The translations under genes and the position numbers were made by a program. Below are positions 41,738 through 50,914 of a DNA stretch of 64,000 bases, one piece after another. Numbering within the stretch: position 1 is the first letter of the stretch; each line of letters begins with the position of its first letter. The notes beneath the pieces were generated by a model. It made no database searches. It worked only from the letters and a program-made list of their open reading frames with translations, and was not told the origin of the DNA. This DNA comes from Catenuloplanes atrovinosus (GTDB lineage Bacteria; Actinomycetota; Actinomycetes; Mycobacteriales; Micromonosporaceae): positions 682,001 through 746,000 of the forward strand of contig NZ_JAVDYB010000001.1 in assembly GCF_031458235.1 (NCBI RefSeq). The letters run 5' to 3'.

Positions 41738-42941
41738 GCGGCCGGGCCGCCTCTGGTGGGGAGGCGCGGTGGCGGCCGCGCTTCGCCGCCGCCTCCGTCT
41801 CCGCGGGGGTGGGGGGTGGCGGGGTGCGAGCCGGGTCCTGCTTGCGGTTCGCCTTGACCGTGTACATGTGCGCGTCCGCTGCCCGGAGTACGCCGTCGAA
41901 GTCGCGCCGGCCGAAGCTGGCGGTGCCGGGCACGCCGACCGTCCCGTCGCCGACCGTGGTGGCGAAGCCGATGCTGGTCCCGACGTGCACCGTGGTGCCC
42001 TGGAGTTGGATGGGGGCCGCGACCGCCTCCATGCAGCGCCGCGCCACTTCCGCGGCCACGCCCGCGTCCGCGCCGGACAGCACGATGACGAACTCGTCGC
42101 CGCCCAGGCGGGCCACGATGTCGTCGTCGCGGGCCTGGGCGAGCAGGCGTGCCGCGACCACCTTCAGCAGTTCGTCGCCGGCTGCGTGCCCGAGTGTGTC
42201 GTTGACCTGCTTGAAGCCGTCCAGGTCGAGCGCGAGCACGGCCATCTCGCGCCGGTCGGCCATCGCCTGCCGGGCGAAGTCGTGCAGCCGGGTACGGTTC
42301 GCCAGCCCGGTGAGCGCGTCGTGGTGCACCTGGTAGCTGAGCGCGGCCTTGACGTCCTGCATCGCCCGGATGCGCTTGTTCGCGCCGCGGGCCGGCAGCC
42401 CGGTGAGCAGCGTGAGGCAGACCAGCACGGTCACGATGACGATCAGCGAGAATCCGTCGCCGGGGGAGAGCCAGACCGGTTCGTGGATGAGCACGGTGCC
42501 GAGCAGCCCGGCGATCGCGGCGGCGCCGGAGACGAACGCACCGCGCAGGTCGTCGCGGAACGCGGCGGCGTAGATCGGGACCAGCAGCACCGCCCACATC
42601 TGCCCGGCGCGCGGATCCTCGGACGTGCCGTAGACCAGCACCAGCGCACTGAGCAGGTCGATCGGGATCTGCGCGAGGCTCAGTACGCGGTAGCCGCGCC
42701 CACCCCGGTGGCGTAGCGCGATCAGCGAGAGCAGGCAGCCGACGGCGATCAGCGCCACGGCCAGCAGCACCCAGGTCAGTTGCGCCAGCCCGTGCGGCGC
42801 CGGCCCGGGAGTGATCATCGAGAACGTGACCAGGCAGGCGACGGCACCGAATACGCGCACGCCGAGCGTGGCCAGCTCGACCACGCGCCGCTGCTGAAGC
42901 GAGCCGGCGTCGCCTTCGCCGTGCCCCGCCTTACCGTTCAT
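41733..42941 (-). CDS. Membrane-bound diguanylate cyclase (GGDEF)
   Basis: A 402-residue protein with about five or six membrane helices in the first 190 residues, then a GGDEF domain: DALTGLANRTRLHDF, LALDLDGFKQVNDTLGH, and the active-site RLGGDEFVIVL. It makes cyclic di-GMP; no EAL domain is present. ATG 42941 is taken; ATG 42974 would add eleven residues. Its stop TAG is part of the GCTAGC target duplication of the adjacent IS element. Confidence 0.9.
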   Translation of the reverse strand: MNGKAGHGEGDAGSLQQRRVVELATLGVRVFGAVACLVTFSMITPGPAPHGLAQLTWVLLAVALIAVGCLLSLIALRHRGGRGYRVLSLAQIPIDLLSALVLVYGTSEDPRAGQMWAVLLVPIYAAAFRDDLRGAFVSGAAAIAGLLGTVLIHEPVWLSPGDGFSLIVIVTVLVCLTLLTGLPARGANKRIRAMQDVKAALSYQVHHDALTGLANRTRLHDFARQAMADRREMAVLALDLDGFKQVNDTLGHAAGDELLKVVAARLLAQARDDDIVARLGGDEFVIVLSGADAGVAAEVARRCMEAVAAPIQLQGTTVHVGTSIGFATTVGDGTVGVPGTASFGRRDFDGVLRAADAHMYTVKANRKQDPARTPPPPTPAETEAAAKRGRHRASPPEAARPR

Positions 42942-43005
42942 CCCCACCGTCCCCGGCCGCCGTGCCTGTCCCATCGGCCGTGAAGGTGCGAACTTTACAA
43001 ACCGC

Positions 43006-44106
43006 CTACCCGGTCACACCGAGCAGGAACTCGCGGAGCGCCGCCCGGTACGGCGGGACCGTGGTGAGGTCCGCGTGCTCGTCCGGGCCGTGCTGCCCCT
43101 CGCCGCCGATGCCGAACGCGACCGCGGCCATCCCGGCCTGGAAGTAGAACCGGCCGTCCCCGGCGCCGTGCCGTCGCAGGTACTCCCCGCCGTACCCCTG
43201 CGCCCGCGCGGCGCGGCGGAGCACGGCCACGTCCGGATGGTCGCGCTCGGCCAGGTGCGGCGCGTCCACGTGCGCGACGCCGACCGCCACGCCCGGGCCG
43301 GCGATCTCGGAGAGGTGCGTGGTCACCTCCGCGACGCTGCGCCCGGTGAAGTCCGGGTCGGTGGGCGGGAAGCGCAGGTTGAGCCAGGCGGACGCGGCGG
43401 CCGGAACCTGGTTGAACGCCACGTTCGGCGTGTCGATCTTCGCGACGTTGATGGTGGTGCGCCAGGCCTCCTCGCGCGGCACCGGGTAGCGCTCCAGCAG
43501 CGCGCGCACCGCGCCGACCACGGTGAGCAGCGCGTTGTCGCCGAGCCAGGGGTACGCACCGTGCGCCGCCCGGCCCTCCGCGGTGAGCGTGACGTCGATC
43601 AGGCCCTTGGACTCGACCGTGATGTCCAGCCGGCTCATCTCGCCGATCACCGCGAAGTCCGCGCTCACGCCGGCCTCGATCTGGTGCCCGGTGCCGTCGC
43701 GGCCGCCGACCTCCTCGTCCGCCACCAGCTGAAGGCCCAGCGGGTACGGCAGCTGCGGCGCCAGTTCCCGGAAGACGTCCGCCATGACCAGCGCGGACAG
43801 CTTCATGTCCTGGGCGCCGCGGGCGTACAGCAGGTCGCCCTCGCGGCGCGGCGTGAACAGCGCGTCCGGCGCCGGCACCACGTCCAGGTGCCCGTTCAGG
43901 ATGATCCGGAACCGGCCGGGCCGCACGTCACCGCGGTAGAGCAGCACGCTGGGCTTGCCGCGGGACTCGAACCGCTCGACCGTGAAGCCGGGCCCGGCCC
44001 GGTCGACCATCCAGTCCAGCGCGCGGGCCAGCTCGCCCGGCCGGTCCGCGGTGCTCGGAATGCGCAACAGCTCATCGGCCGCGGTCAGCCACGCCTTGTC
44101 CAGCAT
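43006..44106 (-). CDS. M20-family zinc peptidase or deacylase
   Basis: A 366-residue metallohydrolase. Metal-binding motifs are LNGHLDVVPAP (His, Asp), ARGAQDMKLSALVMA (Asp), QLVADEEVGG (Glu-Glu), and the later GEGQHGPDEHADL with the final His. The dimerisation domain lies between (SKGLIDVTLTAEGRAAHGAY). Members cleave peptides or N-acyl amino acids. It precedes pobA on the same strand with an 17-bp gap from the pobA stop to its ATG, so it may be in the same transcript. Confidence 0.9.
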   Translation of the reverse strand: MLDKAWLTAADELLRIPSTADRPGELARALDWMVDRAGPGFTVERFESRGKPSVLLYRGDVRPGRFRIILNGHLDVVPAPDALFTPRREGDLLYARGAQDMKLSALVMADVFRELAPQLPYPLGLQLVADEEVGGRDGTGHQIEAGVSADFAVIGEMSRLDITVESKGLIDVTLTAEGRAAHGAYPWLGDNALLTVVGAVRALLERYPVPREEAWRTTINVAKIDTPNVAFNQVPAAASAWLNLRFPPTDPDFTGRSVAEVTTHLSEIAGPGVAVGVAHVDAPHLAERDHPDVAVLRRAARAQGYGGEYLRRHGAGDGRFYFQAGMAAVAFGIGGEGQHGPDEHADLTTVPPYRAALREFLLGVTG

Positions 44107-44123
44107 CGCTTCAGTGTGGCGGC

Positions 44124-45299
44124 TCAATCCGAATACGGCAGGCCGACGTAGTTCTCCGCGAGTGACGTCGCGGCGGGTTCGGAGGTGGCGGTGTAGCGGA
44201 GCTGGGCCAGTTGCAGCTCGCGCTGGAAGGGGTCGTGCTCCGGGAACGTGTGCAGCATCGACGTCATCCACCAGGAGAAGTGCTGCGCGCGCCAGACCCG
44301 GCCGAGGCAGGCGTCGGCGTACCCGTCGGCGAGTCGTTCGTCGCCGGACCGCAGCAGCGCGGTGAGCGCGAGGCTCAGCCGGCGCACGTCGGCGATCGCG
44401 AGGTTCATGCCCTTCGCGCCGGTCGGCGGCACGATGTGCGCGGCGTCGCCGGCCAGGAACAGCCGCCCGTGCCGCATCGGCGCGACCACGAAGCTGCGCA
44501 TGCCGGTCACGCCCTTCTCCAGGATCGGGCCCTCGGCCAGCGTGAATCCGTCCGCGGCGAGCCGGGTGTGCAGCTCGTCCCAGATCCGCCGGTCGGACCA
44601 GTCCTCGATCCGCTCGTCCGGCGGCACCTGGAGGTAGAGCCGGGTGACCGACGGCGACCGCATGCTGTGCAGCGCGAACCCGCGCGGGTGGTACGTGTAG
44701 ATCAGCTCGTGGTGCGACGGCGGCGCCTCGGCGAGCACGCCGAGCCAGGCGAACGGGTACGTGTGCTGGTGCACGGTGAGCGCGCCGGCCGGCACCGAGT
44801 CCCGGGTGATGCCGTGGAACCCGTCGCACCCGGCGATCGCGTCGCAGTCGAGCGCCCGCGCGCTGCCGTCCGCGTCCGTGAAGCTGATCAGCGGCCGGGT
44901 CGAGCCGACGTCGTGCACCGCCACGCCGGAGACGCCGAAGCGCAGGTCACCGCCGTCCGCCAGGCGCCGCGCGATCAGGTCCTTGACCACCTCCTGCTGA
45001 CCGTAGACCGTGATCCGCCGCCCGGTGAGCGCGGCGAAGTCGATGCGGTGGTCGGCGCCGTCGAAACGCAGCGAGATGCCGTCGTGCGGCAGGCCCTGCG
45101 CGTCCATCCGGGTGCCGACGCCGGCGGCGCGCAGCAGCTCGACCGTGGGCTGCTCCAGCACGCCGGCCCGGACGCGGCGCTGCACGTAATCCCGGTCGCG
45201 CAGCTCCAGCACGACGGAGTCGATGCCCTCCAGGTGCAGCAGGTGTGACAGGAGCAGGCCGGCGGGGCCGGCGCCGATGATCCCGACCTGAGTCCGCAT
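44124..45299 (-). CDS. pobA: 4-hydroxybenzoate 3-monooxygenase
   Basis: A 391-residue flavoprotein hydroxylase converting 4-hydroxybenzoate to protocatechuate with NADPH and oxygen. The FAD motif GAGPAG is at residues 9-14, the DG motif is in AIAGCDGFHGITR, and the second FAD motif is LAGDAAHIVPPTGAKGMNLA, which is characteristic of PobA. Length is as expected (about 390). No protocatechuate ring-cleavage genes are in the window. A small dyad and the divergent small gene at 45371 lie upstream. Confidence 0.95.
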   Translation of the reverse strand: MRTQVGIIGAGPAGLLLSHLLHLEGIDSVVLELRDRDYVQRRVRAGVLEQPTVELLRAAGVGTRMDAQGLPHDGISLRFDGADHRIDFAALTGRRITVYGQQEVVKDLIARRLADGGDLRFGVSGVAVHDVGSTRPLISFTDADGSARALDCDAIAGCDGFHGITRDSVPAGALTVHQHTYPFAWLGVLAEAPPSHHELIYTYHPRGFALHSMRSPSVTRLYLQVPPDERIEDWSDRRIWDELHTRLAADGFTLAEGPILEKGVTGMRSFVVAPMRHGRLFLAGDAAHIVPPTGAKGMNLAIADVRRLSLALTALLRSGDERLADGYADACLGRVWRAQHFSWWMTSMLHTFPEHDPFQRELQLAQLRYTATSEPAATSLAENYVGLPYSD

Positions 45300-45340
45300 G
45301 GCAGCACGCTATCGCCTGAACCGCTCGGTGAGAACAGCCG

Positions 45341-45358
45341 CCTACCCGTGAGTAGGGT
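45341..45358. promoter_or_regulatory. Dyad and -10 element between pobA and a small gene
   Basis: CCTAC-N6-GTAGG (45341-45356) is a perfect short dyad in the 71-bp space between the two divergent starts. TAGGGT at 45353-45358 is a plausible -10 for the plus-strand gene starting at 45371, giving an almost leaderless transcript. It may be the operator for a pobA regulator not in the window. Confidence 0.4.
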
Positions 45359-45370
45359 AGCCTCGCGCAC

Positions 45371-45667
45371 ATGAGCATCTCGGGAACCTGGAACGTAGAG
45401 ATCAGCACGCCGATGGGCAAGCAGTCGGCGATCCTCGACCTGGTGGCGGACGGTGACGTGCTCACCGGCACCGCGAAGCAGGGTGGCGAGACCGCCCCGA
45501 TCCAGGACGGCACGACCTCCGGCGACAACGCCACGTTCACGCTCGACCTCACCAAGCCGATCCCGGTCAAGCTGGCCTTCAACGTGACCGCCAGCGGCGA
45601 CGCGCTCTCCGGCGATGTCAAGCTCGGCGCGTTCGGCACCTCGAAGGTGTCCGGCACGCGCGCCTGA
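45371..45667 (+). CDS. Small beta-rich protein, unknown
   Basis: A 98-residue protein starting MSISGTWNVEISTPMGKQSA. It is built of alternating hydrophobic and polar strands with repeated turns (ADGDVLTGTAKQGG, ASGDALSGDVKLGAFG), suggesting a small lipocalin-like or beta-sandwich fold. There is no signal peptide or cysteine. Similar short proteins occur in actinobacteria without known function. Divergent from pobA. Confidence 0.75.
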   Translation: MSISGTWNVEISTPMGKQSAILDLVADGDVLTGTAKQGGETAPIQDGTTSGDNATFTLDLTKPIPVKLAFNVTASGDALSGDVKLGAFGTSKVSGTRA

Positions 45668-45678
45668 CACCCCGCGGC

Positions 45679-46422
45679 TCACGCTCTCCGGCTCAGCCCG
45701 GAGAGCGTGACCGTGAGCGCCGGCCAGTGCGGGCCGAGCGGGTCGATGAACGAGTAGTGGTGCGCGTCCGCGGGCGCGACCAGCGCGGCGCCGTGCCGCG
45801 CCGCGTAGGCCTCGGAGAGCCCGACCGGCACCGTCCCGTCCCGCCGGCCGTGCAGGAGCACGACCTTCTCCGGCGGTACGGACGGCAGCCGCATCGGATC
45901 GAGCCCGGCGTGCCCGGTCGCCGGCCCGCCGAGGAACGCGCGCACCGCCCCGTCGCCGAGCCCCAGTTCCTCCGCCCGGCACAGGTCCGCGACCGGCGCG
46001 ATCGCCACCACCGCGTACACCGACCGATCATGTGCGGCCACCGCGAGCGCGAGCTGGCCGCCCGCGGAGTGACCGATCACGATCATGCGGCCGTCGTGCG
46101 CGGTGACCAGCGACGGCAGCGCGCCGAGCGCGGCGCGCACGTCGGACGCGGTCACGCCCGGGTCGCCGGGGACGCGGCGGTACTCGGCCGAGGCCGTGGT
46201 CCAGCCGGCCGCGCGCAGCGCCTCCGCCATCGGGCCGGTGTGCGCGTGGCCGAAGCGCGGGCGCCAGAAGCCGCCGTGCAGGAGCACCAGCAGCGGGCGG
46301 TCCGCGTTCCCGGTCCGTACCGCCGCGATCTGGTCCTGGTGGTCGCCGTAGGCGACCGTGAAATCAGGGGCTGGGGCCGGCCGGGACAGGACCGACTCGT
46401 CGTCCGCGACCGGGTTCAGCAC
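45679..46422 (-). CDS. Alpha/beta hydrolase, possible arylformamidase
   Basis: A 247-residue hydrolase from GTG 46422. The oxyanion motif HGGFWRPRFGHAH is near the N-terminus, the nucleophile elbow is VIGHSAGGQLAL, the acid is in LLHGRRDGTVP, and the His is in PADAHHYSFIDP. The HGGFW motif and carboxylesterase-type arrangement are shared with kynurenine formamidases. It overlaps the kynureninase gene by seven bases, and the operon otherwise lacks the N-formylkynurenine hydrolase, so that role is a strong inference. Confidence 0.85.
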   Translation of the reverse strand: MLNPVADDESVLSRPAPAPDFTVAYGDHQDQIAAVRTGNADRPLLVLLHGGFWRPRFGHAHTGPMAEALRAAGWTTASAEYRRVPGDPGVTASDVRAALGALPSLVTAHDGRMIVIGHSAGGQLALAVAAHDRSVYAVVAIAPVADLCRAEELGLGDGAVRAFLGGPATGHAGLDPMRLPSVPPEKVVLLHGRRDGTVPVGLSEAYAARHGAALVAPADAHHYSFIDPLGPHWPALTVTLSGLSRRA

Positions 46423-47681
46423 AGCGCGGCCAGCGCGGCGGCGGCGCGCCAGCAGTCGTGGTAGCTGGAGTAGAGCGGCACCGGGGCCAGCCGGACCACG
46501 TCCGGCTCGCGCGAGTCGACCAGCACGCCGTGCTCGAAGCGCAGCCGCTTGGCAAGCTCGCCCGCGCTCTGCCCACCGACGCGCACGGAGACCTGCGCGC
46601 CGCGCCGCCCGGGCTCGCGCGGCGTGATCACGTCCAGCGGCCGGCCGGGCGTGACCGCGTCCAGCGCGTCCATCAGGTACGAGGTCAGGCGCACGCTGCG
46701 GGCGCGCAGCCGAGGCATGCCGGCCTCGTCGAACAGCTGGAGCGCGCTGGTCATCGGCGCCAGCGCGAGCGTCTGCGGTGTGGACACCTGCCACGCGTCC
46801 GCGGTGGCCGGCGGCCGGTTGACCGGCGCCATCTCGAACCGGGTGCTCTCGTCGTTGCCCCACCAGCCGTCCAGCCGGCGCACCGCGGGGTCGCCGAGGT
46901 GACGGGCGTGCACGAACGCGCTGCCGGGCGCGCCCGGCCCGGAGTTGAGGTACTTGTAGTTGCACCAGGCGGCGAAGTCGACACCCCAGTCGTGCAGGCG
47001 CAGCTCCACGTTGCCGGCCGCGTGCGCCAGGTCCCAGCCGACGATCGCGCCGGCCGCGTGCCCGGCCTCGGTCACGGCCGCGATGTCGACCAGCTCGCCG
47101 GTGAGGTAGTTGACGCCGCCGAGCAGCAGCAGCGCGACCGTGTCGCCGGAGTCCCGCAGGTACCCGACGACGTCCTCGGTGCGCAGCGCGTCCTCGCCGG
47201 CGCGCGGGCGCAGCCGTACCACCGTGGTCTCCGGGTCCAGCCCGTGCAGCGCGGCCTGGCTGCGCACCGCGTAGCTGTCCGACGGGAACGCGGCGTCCTC
47301 GATGACGATCCTGGTCCGCGTGCCGGACGGCCGGTAGAACGAGATCATCAGCAGGTGCAGGTTGACGGTCAGCGAGTTCATCACCACCGTCTCCTCCGGG
47401 CGTGCGCCGACGAGGCGCGCGGACGGCACGGCCAGCCGCTGCGGCAGGCTCAGCCAGGGATCGTGCGCCTCCCAGTGACCCTCGACGCCGAGCGTGGCCC
47501 AGTCGTCCAGGTGCGCGGCCAGTTCGTCGCGGACCGCGCGGGGCTGCAGGCCGAGCGAGTTGCCGACCAGGTAGGCGGCCTCCTCGTACCGGCCGCCGGA
47601 CGCGGGCGGCACCAGGAACATGTGCCGCCGGCCGGGGTCGTCGGCGTCCCGGCGCAGCGCGTCGGTCTCGTCCAGCGTCAT
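46416..47681 (-). CDS. kynU: Kynureninase
   Basis: A 421-residue PLP enzyme that cleaves L-kynurenine to anthranilate and alanine. Landmarks are YLVGNSLGLQPRAVRDELAA, MNSLTVNLHLLMISFYRPSG, the aspartate motif GWDLAHAAGNVELRLHDWGV, and the PLP lysine in FAAWCNYKYLNSGPG near residue 244. ATG 47681 has AGGAG five bases upstream. Middle gene of a three-gene operon with tryptophan dioxygenase upstream and the hydrolase downstream. No 3-hydroxyanthranilate genes are adjacent, so anthranilate may be the end product. Confidence 0.95.
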   Translation of the reverse strand: MTLDETDALRRDADDPGRRHMFLVPPASGGRYEEAAYLVGNSLGLQPRAVRDELAAHLDDWATLGVEGHWEAHDPWLSLPQRLAVPSARLVGARPEETVVMNSLTVNLHLLMISFYRPSGTRTRIVIEDAAFPSDSYAVRSQAALHGLDPETTVVRLRPRAGEDALRTEDVVGYLRDSGDTVALLLLGGVNYLTGELVDIAAVTEAGHAAGAIVGWDLAHAAGNVELRLHDWGVDFAAWCNYKYLNSGPGAPGSAFVHARHLGDPAVRRLDGWWGNDESTRFEMAPVNRPPATADAWQVSTPQTLALAPMTSALQLFDEAGMPRLRARSVRLTSYLMDALDAVTPGRPLDVITPREPGRRGAQVSVRVGGQSAGELAKRLRFEHGVLVDSREPDVVRLAPVPLYSSYHDCWRAAAALAALC

Positions 47682-47737
47682 CGGGTCTCCTGGATCCACG
47701 TCGAAAGGGCGCACGTCTCGTCTCTCCGGCTCACGGA

Positions 47738-48535
47738 TCACATGTGGGTGCGAGCTTCCCACAGCTCCGGGAAGACCACGCGGGACATGGACCGTTCCAG
47801 CCACGCGATGCCCGCGGAGCCGCCGGAGCCGGGCTTCGCGCCCATCGTGCGGCGCACCGCCAGCAGGTGCTGGTGCCGCCACTCGCCGAACGCGACCGCC
47901 ACGTCGGTCAGCGCCTCGCCGAGCATGCGCAGGTGGTTGTCGGGGCCGTCGCCGTCCCGGTAGACCTGCACCCAGTCCGCCTTGCCGCGGCGGGCCAGCA
48001 GCGCCATGGTCTCGTCCCACAGGCTCGGGTCCTCGAAGGCCCTGACCAGCCGCGGGTACGCGGCCGAGCGCCGGAACGGCCGGATCAGCGACTCGGTCTT
48101 GAGGCCGAGGATGAACTCCAGCTCCCGGTACGCGGCCGACTGGAAGCCCGAGCCCTCGCCGAGCAGGTCCCGGAAGCGGTTGAAGTCGGCCGGCGTCATC
48201 CAGCTCAGCGCCTTCCACGCCGCGTTCAGCCCGTCCAGGTCCAGCGCGGCGCGGCGCAGCGGGGCGAGCGCGCCCCAGGCGTCGTCCTTCACGATCAGCG
48301 TGCGGGCCTCGTCCAGCTCGAACCGGGTCAGCCCGAAGTAGAGCTCCATGATCTGGCTGACGACCAGGAACGACATCTCGCCCGGGTCGCCGCTGAGCGT
48401 GCGCTGCAACGAGTGCAGCGTGCCGGCGTGGACGTAGGCGTCGTACGGGATGCGGCCGGGGAACTCGGTGGTGGGCTCGCCGCCGTTGGCGCCGGCCCGG
48501 GCGTCGCGTTGCTCCGCGGTGCGGCTCTCGATCAC
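47738..48535 (-). CDS. kynA: Tryptophan 2,3-dioxygenase
   Basis: A 265-residue haem dioxygenase that opens the indole ring of L-tryptophan to N-formylkynurenine, the first step of the pathway. Conserved parts are IPYDAYVHAGTLHSLQRTLS, EMSFLVVSQIMELYFGLTRF, GEGSGFQSAAYRELEFILG, and EWRHQHLLAVRRTMGAKPGS with the haem-ligand histidine. The GTG at 48535 is the first start after the promoter region; a longer frame overlaps the divergent regulator and is unlikely. First gene of the kyn operon. Confidence 0.9.
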   Translation of the reverse strand: MIESRTAEQRDARAGANGGEPTTEFPGRIPYDAYVHAGTLHSLQRTLSGDPGEMSFLVVSQIMELYFGLTRFELDEARTLIVKDDAWGALAPLRRAALDLDGLNAAWKALSWMTPADFNRFRDLLGEGSGFQSAAYRELEFILGLKTESLIRPFRRSAAYPRLVRAFEDPSLWDETMALLARRGKADWVQVYRDGDGPDNHLRMLGEALTDVAVAFGEWRHQHLLAVRRTMGAKPGSGGSAGIAWLERSMSRVVFPELWEARTHM

Positions 48536-48654
48536 GTCGACAATGATTGCTCCGTGGTTCGCCTTTTCGGAATGCCTTGTCCACGGTCCCGGCGCGGTTC
48601 TACTTTCTGAACGGTACGTTGTTTCGCCATCGACTTTGTGATCGGAAACCACGC

Positions 48655-49101
48655 ATGGATGACATGGACTGGGCAATCCTCGGCGAGCTCCAGGTGGACG
48701 CGCGGCTGTCCTACTCCGAGTTGTCCCGGCGCGTGCACCTCTCCGCGCCCGCGGTGGCCGAGCGGGTGCGCCGGCTGGAGGAGTCCGGCGTGATCACCGG
48801 CTACCACGCGCACGTCGACCCGGCGAAGGCCGGCCGCAGCGTGCTCGCGCTGATCCGGATGTCCTGCTACGGGCCGCTCTGCGTGCTGCGCGACCCGGAC
48901 GTGGCGGCCTGGCCGGAGATCCTCCAGATCCACCGCGTCACCGGCGACACGTGCTGCATGCTGCGAGTGGCGGCCGCGTCGATGATCGGGTTCGAGCGCG
49001 TGATCGACCGGCTCGGCCGGTACGGGCCGCCGTCCAGCACGATGATCCTTTCCACGCCGCTGGAGTGGCGCCCGCTCACGCCCACGTCTACCGTAGACTG
49101 A
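48655..49101 (+). CDS. Lrp/AsnC-family regulator
   Basis: A 148-residue Lrp-type regulator: N-terminal helix-turn-helix (DARLSYSELSRRVHLSAPAV, then RVRRLEESGVITGYHAHVDP) and a RAM ligand domain with VTGDTCCMLRVAA. ATG 48655 is chosen because the extension upstream lies in the promoter space. It is divergent from kynA by about 119 bp, the standard position for control of the kyn operon in response to tryptophan or kynurenine; the effector is inferred. The space holds CCGTGG and CCACGG arms that could be part of the site. Confidence 0.9.
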   Translation: MDDMDWAILGELQVDARLSYSELSRRVHLSAPAVAERVRRLEESGVITGYHAHVDPAKAGRSVLALIRMSCYGPLCVLRDPDVAAWPEILQIHRVTGDTCCMLRVAAASMIGFERVIDRLGRYGPPSSTMILSTPLEWRPLTPTSTVD

Positions 49102-49151
49102 TTCGTCGATTTGCGGATTATCGGCGCGTTATCGCCGGTAGCCTTCCCGGC

Positions 49152-49670
49152 ATGACGAGAACTGCGAAGTCAACCTTTATCCTCGCCGCATCCGTCTCCC
49201 TCGCCGGGCTCTCTCTCGCGCTCTCCGCACCCGCATACGCGGACGACAACGCGTACTTCGAGATCCGTAACGTATACAACGACAAATGCCTGGACGCGGA
49301 CAAGAGCATGCTCGTGAAAGCCGGCACCCGGCTGCAGTTGTGGGACTGCCACGACGGCGACAACCAGCTCTGGTACGCCGACGGGGACGCCATCCGGAAC
49401 AAGGCCAGCGGGCGCTGCCTGGACGCGGACACCCAGACCGCCGCCATGAACGGCACCCGCGTGCGGCTGTGGAACTGTTCCGGCTCCACGCAGCAGCAAT
49501 GGCGCATGGAGCGGATGGAGAACGGCAACACCATGATCCGGAACGTGGCCACCGGGCGCGGGCTGGACGCCGACCGCAACGTGCTCTTCCAGAACGGCAC
49601 CGAGGTCCAGTTGTGGGAGGACTGGAACGGTGCGGACAACCTCAACCAGCAGTGGTACACCACGCCCTAA
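49152..49670 (+). CDS. Secreted ricin-type beta-trefoil lectin
   Basis: A 172-residue exported protein with a Sec signal peptide ending at SAPAYA. The mature part contains three trefoil repeats, each with a CLDAD or GLDAD element and a W-rich QxW end (DNQLWYADG, QQQWRMERM, NQQWYTTP). The third repeat has Gly in place of the Cys of CLDAD. It is a stand-alone carbohydrate-binding module. It converges with the LCP gene, with a 4-bp overlap of 3' ends. Confidence 0.9.
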   Translation: MTRTAKSTFILAASVSLAGLSLALSAPAYADDNAYFEIRNVYNDKCLDADKSMLVKAGTRLQLWDCHDGDNQLWYADGDAIRNKASGRCLDADTQTAAMNGTRVRLWNCSGSTQQQWRMERMENGNTMIRNVATGRGLDADRNVLFQNGTEVQLWEDWNGADNLNQQWYTTP

Positions 49671-50821
49671 TCGTCATTCACCACCGTCGGATTGCTCGTC
49701 AGAAAAGACTCGACCTCGTCCTCCGCGATCGCGTCGAACAGCGCGACCGACGTGTCGTCGAGAATCTCCGCGCTGCCCACTCCGTCGATGGTCTCGGAGT
49801 TGAATTCGCCGTCGTTGACCTTGAGCGTGGTCAGCGCGTCGGAACGGATCCCGCGCATCGCGAAGATCCAGTCCTCCAGCGGAATGCCGCCGTCGTCAAC
49901 CGTCATGGTCCTGCCGACGGCGGCCAGCAGGGACGGCAGCTCGGTCGTCTCCTCGTCCAGCACGTTCTTGAGCACCGCGCGCATGAACTGCTGCTGGTGC
50001 CGCTGCCTGCCGTAGTCGAAGTCGTTCGTCTCCAGCAGGTCCCGCTGCCGGACGAAGTCCAGCGCCTCCTCCGGCGTGAAGCAGCGGTTCCCCTTCTCGT
50101 ACACGTTCGGCGTCACGCCGCGGACCTTCGCCCGGATCGTGCCGTCCGGGTTCACGACGTACGGCGCGGCCCGCTCGCCGGTCCGGTCGTTCGTGCCGAG
50201 GTGGATCGACGTGACCGTGCCGTCCACGTACATGCAGACCTCACCGAGTTCCTCCACCACCTCGGTGAACCCGTCGAAGTCGATGATCGCGCCCGCGTCC
50301 GGCGTGATCCCGGTGGCGTCCCGCACGGTCATCGCCAGCAGCTCGAACCCGCCGGACAGCGCCGCCGCGCCGGTGAGCCCCTGGCTGCCCAGCGCGAACG
50401 CAGCGTTGATCTTGTTGGCGCCGCCCGGGAAGGACACCTCGCCGTTGTCGTACTCCGGGATCTCCACCAGCGTGTCCCGCGGCAGCGACACCAGGTAGGC
50501 GTGGTCGTGCGCCTCGGGAATGTGCAGGATGATGATCGAGTCGGACCGGGCCGGCTGGTCCTCCTCGCCCGGCCGCGTGTCCAGGCCGACCAGCAGGATG
50601 TTCTTCGCGCCCTCGACCTCGACGCGCTCCCGCTGCGGGCGCGCGTCGCCGAGCAGGTCCTGCCGGGTCACCGTGCCGGTGGCCGCGGACAGCAGCATCC
50701 GGCCGCCCACGACCGCACCACCGCCCAGCACCAGCATCGTGGCGGCCGCACCCGCGAGAATCCTGCCCCACGGTGTCCTGCGGCGCCCCCAGCCCTGATT
50801 CCTCCTGCTCGTACGCCTCAC
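49667..50821 (-). CDS. LytR-CpsA-Psr (LCP) cell-wall ligase
   Basis: A 384-residue membrane-anchored enzyme that attaches glycopolymers to peptidoglycan. One membrane helix (ILAGAAATMLVLGGGAVVGG) follows a basic start; the LCP domain has ILLVGLDTRPGEEDQPARSDSI-type substrate site (NILLVGLDTR, RSDSIIILHI), LVSLPRDTLVEIP with catalytic Arg/Asp, GGANKINAAF, and VRQRDLLETNDFDYGRQRHQ. GTG 50821 has AGGAG at ideal spacing; a longer frame to 50881 exists but lacks a site. Confidence 0.9.
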   Translation of the reverse strand: MRRTSRRNQGWGRRRTPWGRILAGAAATMLVLGGGAVVGGRMLLSAATGTVTRQDLLGDARPQRERVEVEGAKNILLVGLDTRPGEEDQPARSDSIIILHIPEAHDHAYLVSLPRDTLVEIPEYDNGEVSFPGGANKINAAFALGSQGLTGAAALSGGFELLAMTVRDATGITPDAGAIIDFDGFTEVVEELGEVCMYVDGTVTSIHLGTNDRTGERAAPYVVNPDGTIRAKVRGVTPNVYEKGNRCFTPEEALDFVRQRDLLETNDFDYGRQRHQQQFMRAVLKNVLDEETTELPSLLAAVGRTMTVDDGGIPLEDWIFAMRGIRSDALTTLKVNDGEFNSETIDGVGSAEILDDTSVALFDAIAEDEVESFLTSNPTVVNDD

Positions 50822-50914
50822 GCGCTCTCCTGATCGTTTCAGGCGGCCGGCACCTCGCACGCCGGCCGCCGCGGCGGTCATTACCGGCGAGCACGCGCAA
50901 GAACGACAAAGGGT

